DNA of 64,000 nt from Paenibacillus sp. cl123 (GCF_900101595.1 NZ_FMYY01000018.1:60790-124789), one strand, 5' to 3'. Positions 9,301 to 17,652 are shown, counted from the first letter of the stretch. Numbers and translations: made by a program. Notes: a model not told the origin generated them from the letters alone.

Positions 9301-9545
9301 TGGTATAATGACTAGGACAAGTTCGGTGGAGTGGCCGCGGCTGAGCCTTCTGTGAAGGAGGTGATACGTCACGGTCGCGCTCGGAACGCTTTATCTAACG
9401 ATGGATTCGTAAACGCGCAAAGAGAAAACCACCGGCTAAAGGTTAGCAGCCCCCGGTGGTTTTCGTAGGGAAATATTGTCCTGCACGCCGCGGTTGTTCC
9501 CCGCTTGTCAGACAAGAGAGTCGGACGGCCATCCGGCTCTTTTGT
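9301..9545 (+). pseudogene. Decayed small hydrophobic (holin-like) toxin locus
   Basis: An extended -10 promoter TGGTATAAT (9301-9309) precedes a leader and a strong ribosome site AAGGAGGTGAT (about 9355-9365). After it one frame reads VTVALGTLYLTMDS and then stops, but no start codon joins it to the ribosome site. Two hairpins follow, AACCACCGG...CCGGTGGTT (about 9426-9464) and AGAGTCGGA...TCCGGCTCTTTT (about 9512-9541). This order (strong promoter, GGAGGTGAT, a tiny hydrophobic peptide, then an ACCACC/GGTGGT hairpin) resembles putative holin-like type I toxins of Bacilli. The lost start codon and short peptide suggest a relic. The assignment rests on layout only. Confidence 0.35.
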
Positions 9546-9705
9546 TAGGCTATACAAAAAAGGTATTAACAATACACCTGTAATATATTCATAATACAAC
9601 AACTTCGTAGCCTTTAAAAGTCTTTCGAAACCTTTAAAAAGCACAGCATTAGCTTTCCAAGCTAGCTGTCCTCCTCTTTCGGAAGTCAGGTCATTGAAAA
9701 AATGC

Positions 9706-9746
9706 AAGGAGCAAGTACTCATTTAAGAGGAGCTTGCTCCTTTTTT
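9706..9746. terminator. Bidirectional terminator after the GH88 gene
   Basis: GGAGCAAG and CTTGCTCC pair around a 17-nt loop. On the plus strand TTTTTTC follows directly; on the minus strand TTGCATTTTTTC follows. It lies just past the GH88 stop codon at 9773 and would end the GH2-GH88 transcript. Confidence 0.7.
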
Positions 9747-9772
9747 CTGCATGCCGCTTGGGTAAGCTCGGC

Positions 9773-10927
9773 TTAGAAGATCCGCGTCTTCCAGCCTTTC
9801 AGCTTGGCGAGCGCTTCTACATAATAGTAATCGCCATAGATCAGCGATACGTTGATATTTTGCCCCGCGGGCTTGTTGCCTGTGCCTTCCAGCAGAATCG
9901 CTTCATGCTCCGGCTGATCCCATGTGGCGTAGCTGCGCGTAAGCGACAGCAGGATGCGGTTGGCCGCCTGGGCATACAGCTCGCCCTCGATGCCCGGCAG
10001 CGCCTCCGCCAGCTCGAGCAGGCCGGAGGCGGCGCAGGATGCCGCCGATGTATCGCGAGGCTCGCCGTCCAGCTGATCGGCGGCGCGGAAATCCCAATGC
10101 GCCACCATATCCTCCGGCAGGCAGGCCAGGAAATAATGCGCTGCCCGCTGGGCTGCGCGTAAATATTTCACGTCGCCCGTGTAACGGTACGTGTTGGCCA
10201 TGCCATGAAGCGCCCAAGCGGCGCCCCGGCTCCAGGAGGAATGCGGGCCTGCGCCCTGCCCGCCCAGCGACTCGATCAGCTCGCCCGTCTGCGGGTCGAA
10301 GCTCAGAATATGGTTGACCGAGCCGTCCTCGCGGATGAACTTGTCAACGACCGTATCCGCATGCGCCCGGGCGATATGGTCGAAGCGGGGATCGCCAATC
10401 TCCTGCGCCGCCCAGAACAGGATCGACAGGTTCATGGAGGAATCGACGATCGCCCAGCCGGTTTTGTCCTGATTCCATGCCCGCAGGAACGAGCCCTTCA
10501 GGTTGAAGCGTCCTGCCAGGAAGTTCGCCGCCTGCAGCCCGCGGCGTTTGCCGTCCTTGTCATGAGTCAGCTTATATTTGATGACGGCGGTCGGCAGAAA
10601 CTGAAACCCGACATCATGATGGAAATTATTATCCGTCCCCATCTTCTGCTCGAACTTCTCATCCCAGCCCCAAGCCGCTTCCTTGTATCGCTCTTCGCCG
10701 GTCATCTCATACATGATCCACAAAATGCCCGGCCAGAAGCCTGCCGTCCACCAATCCAGCCTCATGTCGTCATAGATGCCGTCCTCCTTGGCTACATGCG
10801 GAGACTTGTCGCCGAGCTGGGCGATCATCCGGTCTACCTTCTCTCCAAGCGCCTCCCACACCTCCGGCAATATATCCTCTAACCGTTCGGCTTGCTTCCA
10901 CTTCTCCGTATACGTGCTTGCCTTCAT
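9773..10927 (-). CDS. GH88 unsaturated glucuronyl hydrolase
   Basis: A 384-residue enzyme of glycoside hydrolase family 88, which removes 4,5-unsaturated uronic acid from the non-reducing end of oligosaccharides made by polysaccharide lyases. The aromatic-rich barrel entrance RLDWWTAGFWPG lies at about residues 56-67. The two conserved acidic residues of the family fit D105 (FHHDVGF) and D162 (VDSSMNL). There is no signal peptide, so it acts in the cytoplasm on imported oligosaccharides. It lies 31 nt downstream of the GH2 gene in the same direction and is probably co-transcribed with it. Its presence implies a uronate-containing substrate. Confidence 0.93.
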   Translation of the reverse strand: MKASTYTEKWKQAERLEDILPEVWEALGEKVDRMIAQLGDKSPHVAKEDGIYDDMRLDWWTAGFWPGILWIMYEMTGEERYKEAAWGWDEKFEQKMGTDNNFHHDVGFQFLPTAVIKYKLTHDKDGKRRGLQAANFLAGRFNLKGSFLRAWNQDKTGWAIVDSSMNLSILFWAAQEIGDPRFDHIARAHADTVVDKFIREDGSVNHILSFDPQTGELIESLGGQGAGPHSSWSRGAAWALHGMANTYRYTGDVKYLRAAQRAAHYFLACLPEDMVAHWDFRAADQLDGEPRDTSAASCAASGLLELAEALPGIEGELYAQAANRILLSLTRSYATWDQPEHEAILLEGTGNKPAGQNINVSLIYGDYYYVEALAKLKGWKTRIF

Positions 10928-10958
10928 ATCTCCCGCGCCTCCCTTAAGTTCGAATGTG

Positions 10959-13619
10959 TTAATTGGACGATACCGTGATCCATGCCGTAGCCATACCCTC
11001 GCAAGCCGCGCTGACGACCGATACCCGCGCAGGGCCGGCCGGTCCCTCTGGTGCGCTCTCGCTAGGGCGCCCGGAGGTTAGCGAAGCTGCCGGTCCCCCG
11101 GCCGTGACGAAGTCGCGGACCGTGATCCCTGCAGGCAGGCCGCCGTGCGGGTCCACATAGATCCCGGCGCGGCCGCTGGCGAGCTGCACCAGGCGTGAGC
11201 CGCGGATCGTGCCGAGGTTGTCCAGCAGACGGCCGTCGCCGGCAAGTCCGAAGCGCACGAACTGCGCCGCATCCGGGCAAAATACGCCCTGCGCGTCTAC
11301 CGCCTGCACTTCCACGTACACCCGGCCGTCCGCCTGCGGCTCCGCCTTGATCCGCAGCTCCGCCGGCTCGCCCCAGCTCTCCGTCTGATACACGAAGCTC
11401 AGCTCGTCGCTGACCGTGACGCCGTCTTTCACCGCTACGGCGCGTACCTGATTCTCGCCTGCAGGAAGAACGGTCTCCCAACGCAGACCCGCTGCGGGGA
11501 AGTTTTGGGAATCGCGCCTCCGGACCCCCAAGCTCTCGCCGTTCAGGAACAATTCGACCTCGTCCGCGTTCGAATATACCCTGATCTGTTTCCGCTCGTC
11601 GGGCGCCCCCCAGCGTACAGGCATCGAGTGTCCGTAGATGCGGACCATCGGCTTGCTCGTCCAGTAAGATTGGAAGACATAAAACGCTTCCTTGGGCGTC
11701 AAATCCCGTTCGACGATGCCCTTCATATTCAGATAAGGAATCGGCGAATCCGGCCGTACCGGCGTCGCAAAGTCCTTGAACGCCCACTGTGCCGCACCGG
11801 TCAGCCAGTCCATCCGCTCCTGACTCTTCAAGTACCAGTCGATCATCTCGCAGAAGTAGGTCTCCGACCAGTCGCCATCGCGCGATACGCGCGGCTCCCC
11901 GCCCGTCAGCAGATAGTCGCCGTCCCGCTCGTCCGTATCCGCCCCGCTGCTGCGGATAAATTCGAAGCCTGTGAACGTCTTCTCCACATGCCGGGTAGCC
12001 AGATTGTCCGCTCCCCACTCCATATGGAAGAACGAATCGACATTCTCGAACGCCGTCCGGCAGCTCGACTCATAGTCCGTGTAGATGCCGCGGTACCAGC
12101 CAGCCCAGATGGACGGCGAATACACATCGATGATGTCCTTGCAGAACTCGCAGCGGCGAATCGCCGTCAGCCGGCTCGGGTCCAGCTTGTGCGACAGATC
12201 GTGCAGCTCCTTCATGAAGACGCGGATCTCCTCCTGATCGAAGTGATCGAAGTCGCATTCCCAGTCGTTCTCGTTCCCCAGTCCCCACAAAATAACGGAC
12301 GGATGATTATAATGCTGCTCGATCATGGCGGTCAGCATGTCGACGCACTGCTGCCGGTATTCCGGCCCGCCAAGCCCGCCCCGGCACCAGGGAATTTCCT
12401 CCCACACCAGAATGCCGAGCTCGTCGCACAGGTCCAGCACGATCCTGGACTGTTGGTAGTGTCCCAGCCGGATAAAGTTCGCGCCCATATCCTTGATCAG
12501 CTGCATCTCCTCACGGATCTGCTCCTCCGTCATCGCCGCGCCGACGGCGGCATAATCCTCATGCCGGTGCGTGCCGCGAAGCAGCAGCCGCTCGCCGTTC
12601 AGCTTGAACGGTCCTTGCTTGACGAATTCGAAGGTCCGCACGCCAAAGCGCTCCACCGTTTCCATCTCGCTATCCTCTGCCTGGAGCGTTACCGCGCAGG
12701 TATACAGGTACGGAACATCCGTCGACCAGAGCCGAGGCTGCTCGATGACCAATGCGGCGATTTCCTGCTGGTCATCCCAGATCTCGCAGGTTTTCTCCGC
12801 ACTGCCGATCCGGCGGCCTTCGCTATCCTTCAGCTGGATCGTCAGCTTCACCTGGCCGCGGACAGCGTCGGGATTGTACAGCGAAGCCTTCACCCGGACG
12901 AGGCAGCGTCTGCTCCCCGCTCCGGACTCGCCGTTCACAGCCTCCGCATCAGCCGCATCTCCAGCTTCCGGCCCGGTCCGCTCAACCGCTTGCTTCTCCA
13001 GATTGCTTCCGGCAGCAGCCGTTTGCCCCAGCCCATCAGCCGCCGCTCCTCCGCTCCCTTGCGACAAGCCATGTACGTCGGTTTCCACATGCACCCGGGC
13101 CAATGACACTTGAGGCACATACTTCAGATTCAAATACCGGTAAATTCCTCCGTACAGATTAAAGTCGCTGGCATCGGAAGGGATCGTCTCCAGCTCCCGG
13201 CTGTTGTCGCAAGCGACGGCGACCGGCACCCGGCCCGCATAACGCTCAATCTGTCTGGCACGCTCTGCGGCCTCCGTAATATCCACGGTGAATTCGTCGT
13301 AGCCGCCAAGATGAGAGCCGACCTTCTCCGTGTAGACATACACATCGGTGCGCTGGCCGGCGCCCTCGAAGTGCAGCAGCGTTCTGCCCTTCGGATAAGG
13401 GTTATGGATATCGAGACGTGTCCGATACCAGCCCTGACCCTGATAATATTTGCCGTCGGGGTCCATCACATCAAGCCCGTTGTACGTATGCGGCAGCGTT
13501 ACCGGCTCCCAGGGCACGTTATAGTGGTTCTGCAATTTATCCGCACGCCACACCTCCCAAGGACCGCCCAGACTTCCCTTGTAATGCTCCCAGCCTTCAT
13601 TCAATCTCTGTTGCGTCAC
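10959..13619 (-). CDS. GH2 glycosidase (beta-galactosidase/beta-glucuronidase type) with internal insert
   Basis: An 886-residue glycoside hydrolase family 2 enzyme. It has the N-terminal jelly-roll sugar-binding domain (residues about 1-180), an immunoglobulin-like domain, and a TIM barrel with acid/base E450 (WGLGNENDW) and nucleophile E534 (FFHMEWGAD). Two further beta domains end it, as in the long beta-galactosidase branch. No signal peptide is seen. Residues of about 184-238 are an Ala/Gly/Glu-rich, low-complexity stretch between the first two domains that looks inserted. The galactosidase/glucuronidase choice cannot be made from sequence alone. The neighbouring GH88 gene suggests a uronate or galactose linkage. 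Confidence 0.92.
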   Translation of the reverse strand: MTQQRLNEGWEHYKGSLGGPWEVWRADKLQNHYNVPWEPVTLPHTYNGLDVMDPDGKYYQGQGWYRTRLDIHNPYPKGRTLLHFEGAGQRTDVYVYTEKVGSHLGGYDEFTVDITEAAERARQIERYAGRVPVAVACDNSRELETIPSDASDFNLYGGIYRYLNLKYVPQVSLARVHVETDVHGLSQGSGGAAADGLGQTAAAGSNLEKQAVERTGPEAGDAADAEAVNGESGAGSRRCLVRVKASLYNPDAVRGQVKLTIQLKDSEGRRIGSAEKTCEIWDDQQEIAALVIEQPRLWSTDVPYLYTCAVTLQAEDSEMETVERFGVRTFEFVKQGPFKLNGERLLLRGTHRHEDYAAVGAAMTEEQIREEMQLIKDMGANFIRLGHYQQSRIVLDLCDELGILVWEEIPWCRGGLGGPEYRQQCVDMLTAMIEQHYNHPSVILWGLGNENDWECDFDHFDQEEIRVFMKELHDLSHKLDPSRLTAIRRCEFCKDIIDVYSPSIWAGWYRGIYTDYESSCRTAFENVDSFFHMEWGADNLATRHVEKTFTGFEFIRSSGADTDERDGDYLLTGGEPRVSRDGDWSETYFCEMIDWYLKSQERMDWLTGAAQWAFKDFATPVRPDSPIPYLNMKGIVERDLTPKEAFYVFQSYWTSKPMVRIYGHSMPVRWGAPDERKQIRVYSNADEVELFLNGESLGVRRRDSQNFPAAGLRWETVLPAGENQVRAVAVKDGVTVSDELSFVYQTESWGEPAELRIKAEPQADGRVYVEVQAVDAQGVFCPDAAQFVRFGLAGDGRLLDNLGTIRGSRLVQLASGRAGIYVDPHGGLPAGITVRDFVTAGGPAASLTSGRPSESAPEGPAGPARVSVVSAACEGMATAWITVSSN

Positions 13620-13667
13620 GCTGTCTTCCTCCTTCTCGTGCTGAATATCCTGTCTTTATCCTAGCAA

Positions 13668-13681
13668 AAAAAACGCTCTCA
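13668..13681. promoter_or_regulatory. Candidate cre site between GH2 and AraC genes
   Basis: On the minus strand TGAGAGCGTTTTTT matches the cre consensus at 12 of 14 positions. It lies in the 116-nt divergent promoter region, so CcpA bound here could repress the glycosidase operon, the regulator, or both. Confidence 0.45.
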
Positions 13682-13735
13682 AAGTTTAGTCCGCTTATGA
13701 TAAAATGTTGCTATATTACGATGGAGGCATTCGTC

Positions 13736-14644
13736 ATGAAGACGCTGAATTATATGAATTTGAATGTGCATCCGGTCCAGCTTTCTTTCTTCAAAGACCG
13801 GACACATGAATTTCAGGAAATCTATCATGCCCATCAAGGCATGGAGCTGCTCATCGTCCATGAGGGGCATGGAGCGGTCGTAATTGAACAACAGCTGATC
13901 GAGGTAGTCCCGGGCACCATTCTCTGCTTCCGCCCGTTTCAGCTGCACCGGATTCGAATCCATAATTTGCCGCAGCAGCGTTATGTACGGTCGATGTTCG
14001 TCTTCGAGCCGGCCGTGCTGGAGCGGACGCTGGCGCCGTTTCCAGGGCTGAACGACTTTTTCCGCGCGCTCTGGAAGGCCCCCCAGGCTTGGCAGTCGTT
14101 CCAGGTTCAGGAGCTCGCCCCCTGGGAGATTTTGTTCAGGGAATATGCAGCCCGCGTTAAGTCCGCTTCAGCCCAGCATGCCGAGAGGCTGCTGGAGGAG
14201 CAGCTGCTGTTTTTGACCGCCTTCCTGCATCGCTTGAAAGCCGAATCCGCCGCTCTGCCCGCTGCTGCCGGCGGCCCCGTCCGACAGCTTCCTTCCAGCG
14301 CTCCTGGACACAAGGGCCAATCTACGGCGGAGCAGATCATGACCTGGGTGGAGGCCCATTATACAGAGCCGTTCGAGCTGGAGCGGCTGGCGCAAGCGAT
14401 CCATCTCTCCCCGAACCATGTATCCGCCCTGTTTCGCCAGAACGTCGGAAGCACGATCACCGAATATGTAACCGCCCGGCGCATCCGTCAGGCGTGCTGG
14501 CTCCTGCGAACGACGGATATCAGCGTGCAGGAGATCGGGAGCCAGATCGGACTCGGCAACTTCTCGTACTTCTGCCAGCTGTTCAAGAAAAATGTCGGAC
14601 TAACGCCTCACAAGTTCAGACAGTCGGCGGGCTCCCGGGTTTAA
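13736..14644 (+). CDS. AraC-family transcriptional regulator
   Basis: A 302-residue regulator. Residues of about 15-90 resemble a cupin-type sugar-sensing fold (HQGMELLIVHEGHGAVVI). The last 100 residues hold two AraC helix-turn-helices (LERLAQAIHLSPNHVSALF and VQEIGSQIGLGNFSYFCQLF). The ATG at 13736 has GGAGG 8 nt upstream. The frame stays open further upstream, but that part overlaps the divergent GH2 gene and has no ribosome site. Its divergent position makes it the likely local regulator of the GH2-GH88 genes. The inducer is unknown. Confidence 0.93.
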   Translation: MKTLNYMNLNVHPVQLSFFKDRTHEFQEIYHAHQGMELLIVHEGHGAVVIEQQLIEVVPGTILCFRPFQLHRIRIHNLPQQRYVRSMFVFEPAVLERTLAPFPGLNDFFRALWKAPQAWQSFQVQELAPWEILFREYAARVKSASAQHAERLLEEQLLFLTAFLHRLKAESAALPAAAGGPVRQLPSSAPGHKGQSTAEQIMTWVEAHYTEPFELERLAQAIHLSPNHVSALFRQNVGSTITEYVTARRIRQACWLLRTTDISVQEIGSQIGLGNFSYFCQLFKKNVGLTPHKFRQSAGSRV

Positions 14645-15017
14645 TGAAGCAGCTCGCGCTTTCCGGAGCGGGTGCCGCATTCAAGCGTCCGCATCCTGCC
14701 TGTTCCTTTCCTTGCGGCAGCCATCCTGATCCCGCCTCGAACGCCTCACCGGATACACCGGTTGGTCGCTCATCGGGTAGAAGAACGTAACGCAGCGCGA
14801 AGAAAAGCCGTACCGAAGAACTCCCTTCGATACGGCTTTTTTCCGCTCCCTGCAGTAGTCTTCATGCGTACAGGCCCCCGCCTATGCTCGGCAACCGCCC
14901 GCCGCTGCCTGGCCTGCCAAACCCGAGCAGCAGAACCGGATGCGCGCGATCGCGGCAGCATCGGGCGGCCGCCCCGCTGCCCTGCCGCTCGGCCGCCTCG
15001 CCTCCTTCCGCGGCCGT
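14645..15017. other. Intergenic stretch with one bidirectional terminator
   Basis: This 373-nt convergent gap separates the AraC gene from the leftward anti-sigma gene. Apart from the hairpin at 14803-14842, nothing is supported: the short frames inside are GC-rich and show no ribosome sites or recognisable protein. Confidence 0.6.
14803..14842. terminator. Bidirectional terminator
   Basis: AAAAGCCGTACCGAAG pairs with CTTCGATACGGCTTTT around 6 nt, with A/T tracts on both sides. It can end the AraC transcript on the plus strand and the sigma/anti-sigma transcript on the minus strand. Confidence 0.8.
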
Positions 15018-16619
15018 CTACGGCTGTCCCTGCGCCTTCGTCCGCTGCTCCAGCAGCGCTTGCGCTTCGCTTTGCAGCTCGGGCAGCGCCTGATCGAGCG
15101 TTCGCTGCCCGGCCAAAATTTCAGCCGACTTCCGCCACAGCAGCCGCGAGAAATCCGCGTGTACAAAGTCGCTGTACGTCTGCCCCCCGCCGCTGGCAAA
15201 TAACGCGGACGGAGGACGCAGCTCGAGGAGCGCCTCCATCCCCTTGCCGGGTATTCCCCCGACAGGCATCGCCGGGCTGTAGTCCGAGCCGGCCGCGGCC
15301 GGGAGCTCTCCTTCCCGCTCCTGAATAAATCTTACAAGCTCCCACGCGGCGCGCTGGCTTGACGAGCTGGCGCTGACGGCATAAATGCGGCCGATGGAGA
15401 AGGAGCTCGATTCGCCTGGCCGATCAAGACCGCCCGGCTCGCGGACAAGATCCCAGTCCAGTCTGCTGCTCAATACTGACAGCTTCATCGCATAACTGTA
15501 GGTCTGCAATGTCATGGCCGCTTTGCCCGCCGCGAACAGATCGCCCTCTGCCGAGCTTGCTCCTGCAGGTTTGCCCTTTCCCTCGGACTCTTGAGCCGGC
15601 GCCTGCAGATGCCCCTGTCTGACCGCTTCCAGCACAGCGCCCCAGGCTTCCTTCCAGCGGGGAACGTCCAGATTGACGCGGCCCGCGGAAGGGTCGACGA
15701 CGGTCAGGCCCATGGCCGCAGCGGCCTGGATCGTCCATTCCGCGGCGGCTGCCGGCGTAGAAGCGGCGAGTCCGAAGACGCCCTCCCGCTTCCCTCCCTG
15801 CTCTCCGACCCGCACGGCCAACTGCAGCAGCTCCGGCCATGTTAAGCCTTCCTTGGGGTATTCGACCCCATATCGGTCGAACAACGATTTATTGTAATAG
15901 ATCGCCGTCTGGCGGAAGCCGGGCGTCAAGCCATACAGCCGTCCTTCCCCTTGGCTGCGCAGCGCATCCACTAACCCGGCATGCATCCGCTCAATGGGAA
16001 ACCCGTCCTGGCGGATCGCCGCATCCAGCGCGTACAGCCGTCCCTGACCGGCCAATTGCGCAAATTCGTCCGCTCTCAGAGCCATCACATCGGGCAGCTC
16101 TTCCCCCCGGGGCCAACGGCCTACCTCAGACCGCATCACGCTGCCGGTTAACGGCACGTCGCCCACCCGAATCAGCTCCAGCTGCACATTGGGAAATTTC
16201 TGCTGAAAGGCCGTCCCGTATCTGGCCATAAACCCGGTTTCGTCGTCAACCGATACTCGCAGCTTGTAGGCACGACCGGCATCCAGCGGAGGGGGCGCCT
16301 CCTGCAGAGGCTTCGACAGCCAGGGGATGCCTGCGGTCATCCGGTCGCTCTGAAGGATGCCGAACACGGCCGTTGTCCCCAGCAGCAGCGCCGCCGCCGA
16401 TACTCCGAACAACTTGCTGCGGCGGGTGCGTACGGTCGGCCTTCTTAAGCGGGCTTCGATCCGGGTGATCGTCTGCTCCGAAAAGCCTTGCCGGCCTAGC
16501 GGCAATCGGGCGAGCCGGCTTTCCCACTCGGGTGCCTTTTCCTCATCGGCCGGCCTGACTGGGCCCTCGTCCGTCCGCCGGAATGCTTGAGCTTCCTCCT
16601 TCCGATCGGTTCGTCTCAT
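15018..16619 (-). CDS. Membrane anti-sigma-like protein fused to an extracellular solute-binding domain
   Basis: A 533-residue single-pass membrane protein. The cytoplasmic N-terminus (1-68) is charged and holds GFSEQTITRIEARL at 45-58, a motif also present in the anti-sigma candidate at 36450. One transmembrane helix covers about 69-88. Residues of about 118-533 form a family-1 sugar-type solute-binding domain (FMARYGTAFQQKFPNVQLEL, IYYNKSLFDRYGVEYP), normally found on ABC importers. No permease genes lie nearby. It overlaps the ECF sigma gene by ATGA. The natural reading is a sugar- or peptide-sensing anti-sigma factor whose binding domain controls sigma release. Anti-sigma function is inferred from position and from the paralogous pair. 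Confidence 0.8.
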   Translation of the reverse strand: MRRTDRKEEAQAFRRTDEGPVRPADEEKAPEWESRLARLPLGRQGFSEQTITRIEARLRRPTVRTRRSKLFGVSAAALLLGTTAVFGILQSDRMTAGIPWLSKPLQEAPPPLDAGRAYKLRVSVDDETGFMARYGTAFQQKFPNVQLELIRVGDVPLTGSVMRSEVGRWPRGEELPDVMALRADEFAQLAGQGRLYALDAAIRQDGFPIERMHAGLVDALRSQGEGRLYGLTPGFRQTAIYYNKSLFDRYGVEYPKEGLTWPELLQLAVRVGEQGGKREGVFGLAASTPAAAAEWTIQAAAAMGLTVVDPSAGRVNLDVPRWKEAWGAVLEAVRQGHLQAPAQESEGKGKPAGASSAEGDLFAAGKAAMTLQTYSYAMKLSVLSSRLDWDLVREPGGLDRPGESSSFSIGRIYAVSASSSSQRAAWELVRFIQEREGELPAAAGSDYSPAMPVGGIPGKGMEALLELRPPSALFASGGGQTYSDFVHADFSRLLWRKSAEILAGQRTLDQALPELQSEAQALLEQRTKAQGQP

Positions 16620-17164
16620 ACCGGCTCCCTCCCTTCTGCAGCAAGCTGCTGCGATACTTTGGCTCGCGCTCTGGACAGCCTTGACTTCACAGTGCCCTCC
16701 GAGATGCCGAGCATGCCGGCGATGTCCCGATAAGACAGCTGATGATGAGCATGCAGCAGCAGCACCTCTCTCAGCTTGGCAGGCAGCTGCAGGACGGTCG
16801 TCCAGATCGCTTCCTCCTCCAGAAATTCGATGGCCTGCGCTTCCGCAGACGCCGCCGCTCCCTCATGCCGGGGAGCCGAGAAGGGGATGACCCTTCTAAA
16901 CCAGGCCGATCGCCATTGATCGCGCACCGTATTGCGCGTAATGGTCAACAGCCATGTGCGGACGCTGGCCTCCCCGCGGAAGGTAAACATCCGTTCGTAA
17001 ACTTTAACAAATACATCCTGTGCGATATCGTCGGCCATGGTCGCCTTGCGCGTCAGGAAATACGCGTAATTCCATACGTCATCGCCGTAAGCTTGCATCA
17101 GCTCGGACAATATCTCATTTTTATCCATACCGCTTGCCAGCGATTTCAAGTATTCAAAGGCCAC
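16616..17164 (-). CDS. ECF-type RNA polymerase sigma factor (pair 1)
   Basis: A 182-residue ECF sigma factor. Region 2 includes YGDDVWNYAYFLTRKATMAD and DVFVKVYERMFTFRGE. Region 4 has the helix-turn-helix SYRDIAGMLGISEGTVKSRL. The start is GTG at 17164 with GAGGTG 7 nt upstream. It is clearly a paralogue of the sigma factor at 35894: both begin FxYLKxL and share YGxDVWNYAY. Its stop overlaps the anti-sigma-like gene, the usual sigma/anti-sigma arrangement. A candidate self-recognised promoter lies at 17189-17213. Confidence 0.94.
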   Translation of the reverse strand: MAFEYLKSLASGMDKNEILSELMQAYGDDVWNYAYFLTRKATMADDIAQDVFVKVYERMFTFRGEASVRTWLLTITRNTVRDQWRSAWFRRVIPFSAPRHEGAAASAEAQAIEFLEEEAIWTTVLQLPAKLREVLLLHAHHQLSYRDIAGMLGISEGTVKSRLSRARAKVSQQLAAEGREPV

Positions 17165-17188
17165 CCGGGTTCACCTCACATCCAATTG

Positions 17189-17213
17189 GACGATCCTGAT
17201 CCTCAAAGGTTCC
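17189..17213 (-). promoter_or_regulatory. Candidate autoregulatory ECF promoter (pair 1)
   Basis: On the minus strand, GGAACC and, 15 nt later, CGTC (16 nt from AAC to CGTC) resemble the AAC...CGTC form of ECF promoters, 25 nt upstream of the sigma gene start. Confidence 0.5.
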
Positions 17214-17305
17214 CTTCCCGTTAAAATTTGTCTGAACGTCCCGATATTGCTTTGATCCCAAGCCCGAGCCGCCTCTCTGCCGTCCGTCCCCGGCGCTTGA
17301 CCTTT

Positions 17306-17331
17306 GTTTCACCCCGGATGGGGTCGGGTAA
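17306..17331 (+). promoter_or_regulatory. SigB-type promoter of the GlsB-YtxH genes
   Basis: GTTTCA (17306-17311), 14 nt, GGGTAA (17326-17331). This matches the SigB consensus GTTTAA/GGGTAT closely and is one of seven such sites in the window with identical spacing. Confidence 0.8.
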
Positions 17332-17376
17332 AAGTAGACAAGCAAGTTAATACCTAACGCAAGGAGCGTGAAGGAC

Positions 17377-17652
17377 ATGATAGGCGTACTGGTTACACTG
17401 ATAATGGCAGTTGTGATTGGAGCTATCGGGTCAGCTCTTGCACCAGGCGCTATGCCCGGAGGGATCATCGGAGCGATGATTGCCGGCTTCGTCGGCGCTT
17501 GGATCGGAGCTTGGCTGTTCCGTCAGTTAGGAATCGGCGACCTCGGTCTTGTGATCGGCGGATTCGCCGTAATACCCGCGATTATCGGTGCTGCCCTGTT
17601 CGTTTTCCTGCTCGGCCTGGTCGCTCGCGGCATGAGCCGCAATGCAGCCTAA
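17377..17652 (+). CDS. GlsB/YeaQ/YmgE-family stress membrane protein
   Basis: A 91-residue, very hydrophobic, glycine-rich protein with three predicted membrane helices. The pattern GGIIGAMIAGFVGAWIG followed by FRQLGIGDLGLVIGGF is typical of the GlsB/YeaQ (transglycosylase-associated) family. Members are induced by general stress; their molecular role is not established. The frame can start at GTG 17368, but AAGGAG at 17361-17366 sits 10 nt before ATG 17377, which is preferred. A SigB-type promoter lies 46 nt upstream, and the YtxH-like gene follows after 59 nt. Confidence 0.88.
   Translation: MIGVLVTLIMAVVIGAIGSALAPGAMPGGIIGAMIAGFVGAWIGAWLFRQLGIGDLGLVIGGFAVIPAIIGAALFVFLLGLVARGMSRNAA

Noticed and set aside
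9369..9722. 117-codon open frame on the minus strand between GH43 and GH88 genes
   Set aside because: No ribosome site and no domain. It runs through three hairpins and the relic toxin locus, so it is most likely chance.
11505..13106. 533-codon plus-strand frame
   Set aside because: It is antisense to the GH2 gene, whose catalytic motifs are intact, so it is a shadow.
13418..13735. N-terminal extension of the AraC regulator
   Set aside because: The extra 106 codons overlap the divergent GH2 gene and lack a ribosome site. The ATG at 13736 has a strong one.
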